In this document: in pieces, positions 58,091 to 64,000 of the stretch
Layout of the letters: the number at the start of each line of letters is the position of its first letter
Position numbering within the stretch: the stretch's first letter is position 1
NCBI RefSeq assembly: GCF_963169125.1
Contig: NC_084800.1
Coordinates: 142,224,397 to 142,288,396 of the forward strand
Direction of reading: 5' to 3'
Length of the DNA: 64,000 nucleotides
Origin: Humulus lupulus
Taxonomy: Eukaryota > Streptophyta > Magnoliopsida > Rosales > Cannabaceae
Notes under the pieces: model-generated
The model's input: the letters and a program-made list of their open reading frames with translations, nothing else
Told to the model about the DNA's origin: nothing
Database searches by the model: none
Position numbers and translations under genes: made by a program

Positions 58091-58409
58091 CTTAGCAAAT
58101 ATGATTTTTGATGGCCAAACTACCGAGGGCATCAAGGAGTTGTTTGACGAAAAAGTCGTCATAATGATGTACATGGTCCTGAATGGCGAGGCCACGATTG
58201 GTGAAGCCAGGGATGAAAAACCCAAAAAAGTCGAGGCCATCATTAGTGAGGACATGTTTGGAAATGGTAGGGGAGGCGAGGCAACAACTAGCGAAGTTAC
58301 CATTTGCGACACCGTAGGTAATGGTGTCACCGATGGCAACCTGAATCCTAATGTCATATGAAGTGAGGGCCAAAGAGAGGAAGAGTTGCATGCTCGCTTT
58401 GGGATAAAG

Positions 58410-59900
58410 AAATATTGGTGGGACCAGATGAAGAACTTGATGAAGTCTACTTGAAAGAAGGCGACCTCACTCGGAAGGTGAGGGATGGCAAAAACTTGAA
58501 TGTCAATGACAAAGCCAAATTGATCGACTTCTTGCGGAAGAACCATGATGCTTTAACATGGTCCCATGATGACATGGTGGGCATTAGCCCATATGTCGTA
58601 AGCCATGCCCTAAACATAGCCCAAAGGCGCCCCCAGATTGGTAAAAGTTTTAGTCACTTGACACCGAGAGATACGAGGCATTGAAAGAAAAGGTGAAAAA
58701 GCTTGAAGAGAATGGATCATTCAGGATTTCTTCTACCCCTTATAGGTCACAAACCCGGTGCTCATTATCAAACCAAATGGGACATGGCGAGTGTGCATCC
58801 ACTTTAGCGACCTCAACAAGGCATGCCTGAAGGACTGTTTTCTACTTCTTCAAATTGACCAGCTCGTCGATAAAACCTTGAGACACGAGTTACTATAATT
58901 CTTGGATGCTTATTCTAGGTATAATAAAATAGAAATGCAACCCCCGTACTAAGAGCATACGTCTTTTATGAAAAATATTGGTCTATATTGCTACAAAGTC
59001 ATGTTTTTCGGCCTGAAGAACGCAGGAGCCATGTAACAGCAATTGGTCAATAAGATGTTCAAGGACCAAATCGGTAGTATATAGGTCTATGTTGATGATA
59101 TGCTGGTGAAGTCCAAAAAGCCTGAGGGGAATGTCACCAAACTAGGGGAAGCTTTTTCCATTCTACGCTAATACAATATGAAGTTGAACCCGCAAAAGTG
59201 TTCATTGGGTCACTTCTGGAATGTTCCTAGGATACATCATCAATTCTAGAGGGATTGAAGCAAATCTAGACAAGATCTAGGCTCTCTTTGATATGGAGTC
59301 CCCTAAAAGGAAGAAAGACATACAAAGCCTAACCAGAAGAGTCATTGCTCTCAGCCGCTTCCTCTCGAAGTCCTTAGATAAGTGCATCCTGTTCTTCAAC
59401 CTCCTCAGGGGAAGTAATAAATTTTAATGGACAGATGAATTAAGCAAGCTTTTCATCCAATAAAATAACACCTGGAGCAGCCGATAGTCCTCTCCAAGCC
59501 CATCCATGGCGAGGACATGTACATATATTTGGCGATTTAAGACTATGTCATGAGCGCAACGTTAGTTTGATAAGAGGAAAAAGTGCAGCAACCTATCTAT
59601 TACGTTAGAAAACAACTTATAGGTGTTGAGATGTGATACCCCCAAATGGAAACGTTGGCATACTATTTGGTGTTGGCATCTCACAAACTGCGATCAAATT
59701 TCCAAGCTCACCCAATCAAGGTGTTGACAGATCAACCCCTAAAGCAAGTCCTGCAGCTACTCGATGCCTCAGGTCGCCTACTAAAATGAACCATTGAGCT
59801 AGGACAAATCGAGATCAATTACCAGGCGAGGACAACGATAAAAGGATAGGCTCTAGTTTACTTCATCGTATAATGCAACTGGCGACCAAACATGGTGAAT
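58410..59900 (+). pseudogene. pol: Element F RT and RNase H (broken)
   Basis: The linker DALTWSHDDMVGISPYVVSH (58548) leads into RT: IIKPNGTWRVCIHFSDLNKA near 58765, LDAYSRYNKIEMQ near 58900, GLYCYKVMFFGLKNAGA near 58980. The catalytic motif YVDD is intact (59088-59099), unlike in T1. RNase H follows to about 59880 (HKLRSNFQAHPIKVLTDQ near 59680). At least ten in-frame stops and several indels. Confidence 0.82.
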
Positions 59901-59929
59901 GAAGACCAGCGACCAGGAAGTGGTTGTTG

Positions 59930-60034
59930 GCAGGTGTACGTGGATGGTTCCTCGAATGAGCACAACACCAGGGCAGGTCTAATCCTAATAACCGCGGATG
60001 GTCACTGAATCCATTGTGCACTAAAACCTGAGGG
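59930..60034 (+). pseudogene. pol: Element F second RNase H, N-terminal piece
   Basis: YVDGSSNEHNTRAGLILIT at about 59938-59995 keeps the catalytic Asp that T1 has lost. It breaks off around 60030, where unrelated sequence begins. Confidence 0.78.
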
Positions 60035-60503
60035 TTTTGGCTCTAATACATTGCATACTAAGGTTTGGTTTTCGTACACACACGTGTTTTAAGTTCCAAA
60101 TAATGTATTTAAAAGCTCTAATCCTAGTGGTTAGATCTAATGATGGTGCATACACTATAAAAGGGTTCTCATTGAGTTTTGATAGACTTTATCACTCTTT
60201 TAAATCTCTCTCTAACCTCTCTCTCTCTCAAGATCACAAGTTTTCTTCAATAAATTCATAAAGAAAGTGTTTGCCATTGTGAATTCAAAGGCTTGTTCAA
60301 TCATAATTCATATTTCCTACTAGAGAAAGCCTCAAGCATCCATTAAGGGCTAGGAAATATAGAATGTGGATAATGATACTCCTCATTTATAAACCTTGGG
60401 TTTGTATTCTCTATCTTAATCTATTATTGGTCTCTGTCATGGATAATAGTGTGTAGATTCTTATTATTGTGGTGGTGTAATCTCACTCTCTCCCAAATAG
60501 TAG
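60035..60503 (+). mobile_element. Unclassified insertion replacing part of the second RNase H (LTR-like)
   Basis: About 470 bp unrelated to Tat pol, with a TATA-like box (TATAAAAG at 60156-60163), a (CT)n tract near 60206-60228 and no gene. The core of the second RNase H (about 240 bp in T1, 7060-7200) is missing at this site, so the insertion is paired with a deletion. It looks like part of an LTR but has no clear TG...CA ends or target duplication. Limits are approximate. Confidence 0.45.
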
Positions 60504-61472
60504 CAGGCTTGAGGGATACACATGACTACCTATCTGGACAAAGCCAAAGACAGTCTCACGTAGTTTGATCATTACACAATTGAAAAAATCCCTAGGGAGA
60601 AAAACTTGAACGTCAATACGTTAGTAAAACTGGCGAGTGCAAGAGATGCGGAAACCCTTAATGTCATTCCGATTGAAGTTTTGATTGCACCAATCATCAA
60701 CCCTTCCGCAGGAGGCGACCACTCAAATGGTGACCTCAACATTTGCGATAACATGAGTGGCAATTGCGAGAATAGTCACCCCAGGATATTGATGTTGAGT
60801 GGTCATGCTTGGGGCAGAGCCTCTCCAAGAAAATACTCCGGCAAGGTTATTTTTGGCCCACCATGAACAAGGACTCTATGTATGACAAATGCCAAAAGTT
60901 TTCCAGGATCCTGAGAGCTCCTCTAAATAAGTTGAAGAAGATGGAAAGTCTGTGGCCTTTCACAGTTTGGGGAATTGATCTGATAGGCCAACTCCCTACG
61001 GGTCGTGGAGGAGTAAAGTACGCAATGGTCATCATTGACTACTTCACTAAATTGTGTGAGGTGGAACCATTAGCAACCATTACATCCAAAAAGCTGTTGG
61101 ACTTTGTCAAGAAGAATATCATTTGTCATTATGGGCTGCCCTACAATATTATATCTGATAATGGAACCCAATTTGATAGCAAAAAATTAAAAAAAAAAAA
61201 TTGTGTTCGCCATGAAATTTGGAAAAGCTTATCGACAGTAGACCCACAAGCAAATGGATAAGTAGAGACAGTTAACAATACCCTCAAGGACACTTTGAAG
61301 AAATGCTTATAGGAGGAAAAAAAGGTGTGGCCAGACAAACTCTCAGAGGTACTATTGTCCTATAGAACCACGACCATAACTTCTACCAGACACACACCCT
61401 TTACGCTCGCTTGTGACTATGAGGCTATGATGCCCATTGAGATAGATATCTCGTCGTAGAGAAGATTGAACT
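60504..61472 (+). pseudogene. pol: Element F second RNase H end and integrase (broken)
   Basis: HMTTYLDKAKDSLT at 60519 resumes the second RNase H, followed by the linker LNVIPIEVLIAP. The integrase finger (HAWGRASPRK / YDKCQKFSRI, about 60805-60905) is degraded. The core keeps the region deleted from T1: GIDLIGQLPTGRGGVKY (about 60973) with the first Asp, then SDNGTQFDS (about 61157) and ANGxVETVN (about 61252). After SYRTTTITSTRHTPFTLAC the frame decays and ends in copia LTR sequence at 61473. Confidence 0.82.
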
Positions 61473-62369
61473 TGTTGGTTTTTGATCATGTGATTGATAG
61501 TGCAGTGGAAGCATGAGACAATATTTCAATGCAATAAATGGCAATTTTTAAAGCATGGAATAATATTCAATGCAATAATGTCAATTATTAAAGCATGGGA
61601 TCGAATCACTTTAGGAACCATAATTAGAATGGGATATTGCTCATGCGACATGAATTTGAATAAAATGAAAATTACAAATACATTTTCTAGATGTAGAACA
61701 TGTGTAGATAAAATAGCGTCTTAGCCTCCTAACCCACCATCTTCCATACCATGGCTCGCAGAAAGAGAAGGAGACAAGTGGATGTCTATGCTATTTCGTA
61801 GGATACACAAGAACATATTTTTGAATCTCAACACATTTGAGAGTGTTCTTCTCACAATTAAGAGAGAACAAAGTTCTCTATTTTTCTCTCTTGGCAATGT
61901 TCTCTAGGATTTATATCAATTTATATATGATCATCTTATTGATATGTTTAATTAATACTTATAAAATAAAATGTTATTTAACTATGTATTAATAACATAT
62001 CGGGTCCAATTCTGTATAATCACATTATACAAAGTAACTCCATTAAGATGCCCTACTACATCAGTAATCCAGATTTAGATCACTTGTATTCATAATACTA
62101 GTGAACTGTACTAACAATATTTAATCCAAAGATTCCATATAACTTTATTTTACTTTGAACTATTTAAATTCATTCCTAACAATCTTAATCCTCTCGTACA
62201 TTATAAGATTGTAGTCATAATAACGAATTTGGGAATTTTCTGATATTCATATAATATTATTCAAATAATAATAATCAACAATTAAAATATGCAAAAAAAA
62301 TCATCTAAATTATTGATTTCATAAGAACATTGTCTAATACATATGCTTTCAAGGACACCATTCCTAACA
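61473..62369 (-). mobile_element. Copia-type LTR L1 (solo or fragment)
   Basis: On the minus strand it starts TGTTAGGAATGGTG (complement of 62356-62369) and ends CCAACA (complement of 61473-61478). 897 bp, AT-rich, no gene. Its minus-strand first 240 bp (62130-62369) match the LTR next to the copia pol at about 62870-63092. The flanking five bases (GAACT and CCAAG) do not match, so it is not a clean solo insertion. Confidence 0.65.
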
Positions 62370-62853
62370 CCAAGGCCACAGTCTTTACCATTCCCCTTCA
62401 CCATGCCGACGCCCATCCCGCCACCTGGATGGACGCAGGAAGGGACAACTCTAAAGTCAATGGTGCAGCGTGAATGGTGACGAGCATCGGTGCAGCAGGT
62501 ATTAAAGCACTCTCTAGAAAGGATCCCGAGGGTGTGAGGTCAATGGTCATGTCAATCTGTGTGTCGATCTGAACCCTCTTAGTCTTCTATTGTGGTTGAT
62601 CTCAGGGCTCTAACCGCTTCTCTTTTTTTTTCTCGGGTCTCTTTCAGATTGTCAGCGGTCTAGTAAAATATGTTAATGGATCCATGGCCCCTACAACCAC
62701 ATGATCAATGACTTAGTACAACAAGATAAAATAAATGCATAAGACAAGATAAAATAATTGAACAATGGCCTTGAAGATAAAAAGTCCTAAGGTTTGGGTA
62801 TTAAATACCATGTGAATCACCAAGAGGAGGTTCACTTGGATATGCTTTTGGAC
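62370..62853. other. Unassigned spacer between the two copia-type LTRs
   Basis: Starts in moderately GC-rich sequence (CCGCCACCTGGATGGACGC near 62420) and becomes AT-rich. No frame or repeat recognised. It could be the left part of the second LTR or residual 3' sequence of element F; neither can be shown. Confidence 0.35.
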
Positions 62854-63092
62854 TTTGTTGGTGATCCATATAAACTCTTTTAATGTGAACTATTTAAATC
62901 TTCTCCCTAAAATCTTAATCCTTATGTACCCATATGAGATTGTAGTTACAATAACGAATTTGGGAATTTCTAATATTTATATAATATTATTCAAATAATA
63001 ATATTAAGCAATTAATTTATGCAAAAACTAATCTTAATTATTTATTTCATAAAAATATTGTTTAATACATATGCTTTCAAGGGCACCATTCC
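62854..63092 (-). repeat. Copia-type 3' LTR L2 (left limit uncertain)
   Basis: On the minus strand it starts TGTAGGAATGGTGCCC (complement of 63077-63092), directly after a polypurine-like run AAAGTGGGAGAA. It matches L1 over about 220 bp (AATAACGAATTTGGGAATTT and TACATATGCTTTCAAGG on the plus strand). The left end is a guess from TGTTGGTGATCC at 62854. Confidence 0.6.
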
Positions 63093-63110
63093 TACATTCT
63101 CCCACTTTCC

Positions 63111-64000
63111 CTAAAGCAAATGAGACATGTCTTTCAAACCCATGTTTCTAACATGATAGCTAAAAGACTTAGTGAAAGGATCTACAAGGTTATGTTCTGA
63201 AGCTATCTTCATAACTGCTACATCACCTCTATGGACTATATCCCTGATCAACTGGTACTTCTTCTCGATGTGCTTTCCCCTCTTATGACTCCTTGGTTCC
63301 TTTGAATTTGCTACCTCCCCACTATATTCACAGTACATGACCAATGGCTTATCCATGTATGGAATAAATTCCATATCAGTATAGAGAGTTTTGAGCCACA
63401 CAGCCTCTTTAGCTGCTTCACAAGCTGCTATGTATTCAGCTTCGATGGTAGAATCTGCAATGTTAATTTGTTTGATACTACGCGAGACTACAGCTCCTCC
63501 ACCAAGTTCAAACATTGATTCGTAAGTCAATTTATGACTATATATGTTCGATTGAAAACATGAATTAGTGTAACCAGTGGGGTTTAGGTCACCACCTGAA
63601 TATACAAGCATATATTCTCTAGTTTTCCTATGTACTTGATAAAATTCTTTATTGCAACCCAATGACTCAATCCTGGATTGGATTGATAACGACTGAATAT
63701 CCCTACTGCATAGCAAATGTCAGGTCTTCTACATAGCATGGCGTACATCATACTACCTACTGCAAAGGTGTAGGGATATTTTCTCATGTCCTCTTCTTGT
63801 TGAAGTTTCTTAGGACAACGTTATTTAGAAATGAAAATTCCATGACAGGTTGGCAGGTCACCCTTCTTAGAATTTTGCATTCTGAAGCGTTCCAGTACCT
63901 TATCAATATAAGCTGCTTGAGATAGTGACAAAACTTTGTTATGTAGATCCATAAGGATCTAAATGCCCAAAACGTAGTTTGCTTACCCAAATCCTTCATT
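63111..64000 (-). pseudogene. pol: Ty1/copia pol C-terminus: RT end and RNase H (broken, runs off window)
   Basis: Minus-strand end of a Ty1/copia polyprotein. From the window edge: MKDLGKQTTFW (63999), a decayed LERF-type stretch, then AVGSMMYAMLCRRPDICYAV (63763 downward), CNKEFYQVHRKTREYMLVYS in another frame, and the RNase H domain with ADSTIEAEYIAACEAAKEAV (about 63458), EPRSHKRGKHIEKKYQL (about 63295) and ASEHNLVDPFTKS (about 63195). It ends at a stop just after MSHLL near 63111. Frame changes near 63785 and 63600 break it. The 3' LTR follows 18 bp downstream. The upstream gag, protease, integrase and RT core lie beyond the window. Confidence 0.88.

Larger units (their letters stand above)
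48170..61472 (+). mobile_element. Second Tat-lineage Ty3/gypsy element (element F), interrupted and 3'-truncated
   Basis: 5' LTR at 48170-49022, primer region, gag start to about 49218, then a 7-kb minus-strand insertion (element E), resuming 56327-61472 with gag, protease, RT, RNase H, second RNase H and integrase. It ends at copia-type LTR sequence at 61473, so its 3' region and 3' LTR are absent. The coding region has many more stops than T1. Confidence 0.85.

Noticed and set aside
1..64000. A complete host gene, defence system or other new functional system
   Set aside because: Every coding stretch that I can recognise belongs to a transposable element; the only candidate for an extra function is the antisense gene in T1, which is itself broken.

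Overview
The window is 64 kb of plant nuclear DNA made almost entirely of nested and decayed transposable elements. I see no ordinary host gene, tRNA, rRNA or CRISPR array. It suggests a flowering plant, probably a eudicot with a repeat-rich genome. The evidence is Ty3/gypsy Tat-lineage elements with a second RNase H, Tekay-like chromoviruses with TGGTATCAGAGC-type primer sites, a Ty1/copia element, an L1-type LINE, an hAT element, a CACTA end, and plant-style TATA boxes in LTRs. The species cannot be named from what is visible.

Layout. (1) 1-45728 is an old backbone of a long-LTR family, here called A, arranged LTR - internal - LTR - internal - LTR. The first LTR (1-1606 and 16617-17125) is split by a complete 15-kb Tat-lineage element (1607-16611, duplicated target GTCGT). 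That element's integrase region holds an hAT element (7832-10486, duplicated target ATTGTATG), and the hAT holds a solo LTR (8528-10376). The first A internal region (17126-21845) is decayed, and the middle A LTR is 21846-24437. (2) The second A internal region (24438-26156, resuming at 43096) is split by a Tekay-like element B: 5' LTR 26157-28918, gag-pol 35873-39751, 3' LTR 39788-42310. B in turn contains a truncated CACTA end (29002 to about 29575) and a minus-strand relative of A, called C (about 29576-35872). A minus-strand 3' LTR of another element, D (42311-43061), truncates B's 3' LTR. The third A LTR ends near 45728. (3) 45729-47184 is a 5'-truncated L1-type LINE with a poly(A) tail. 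(4) 48170-61472 is a second Tat-lineage element, F. It is split by a minus-strand Tekay element E (about 49219-56326), itself a recombinant carrying two partial gag-pol copies. (5) 61473-64000 holds copia-type LTR sequence and the 3' end of a minus-strand Ty1/copia pol running off the window.

All coding regions are broken by stop codons, frameshifts, deletions or altered catalytic residues, so nothing here looks autonomously mobile. The most informative item is the antisense gene near the 3' end of the first Tat element (12072-14820, minus strand). It can be read as four exons whose three intron junctions all keep reading frame. Its introns point opposite to the retrotransposon, as expected for a gene transcribed against the element's genomic RNA. 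I found no convincing new defence, immunity or other unknown system.
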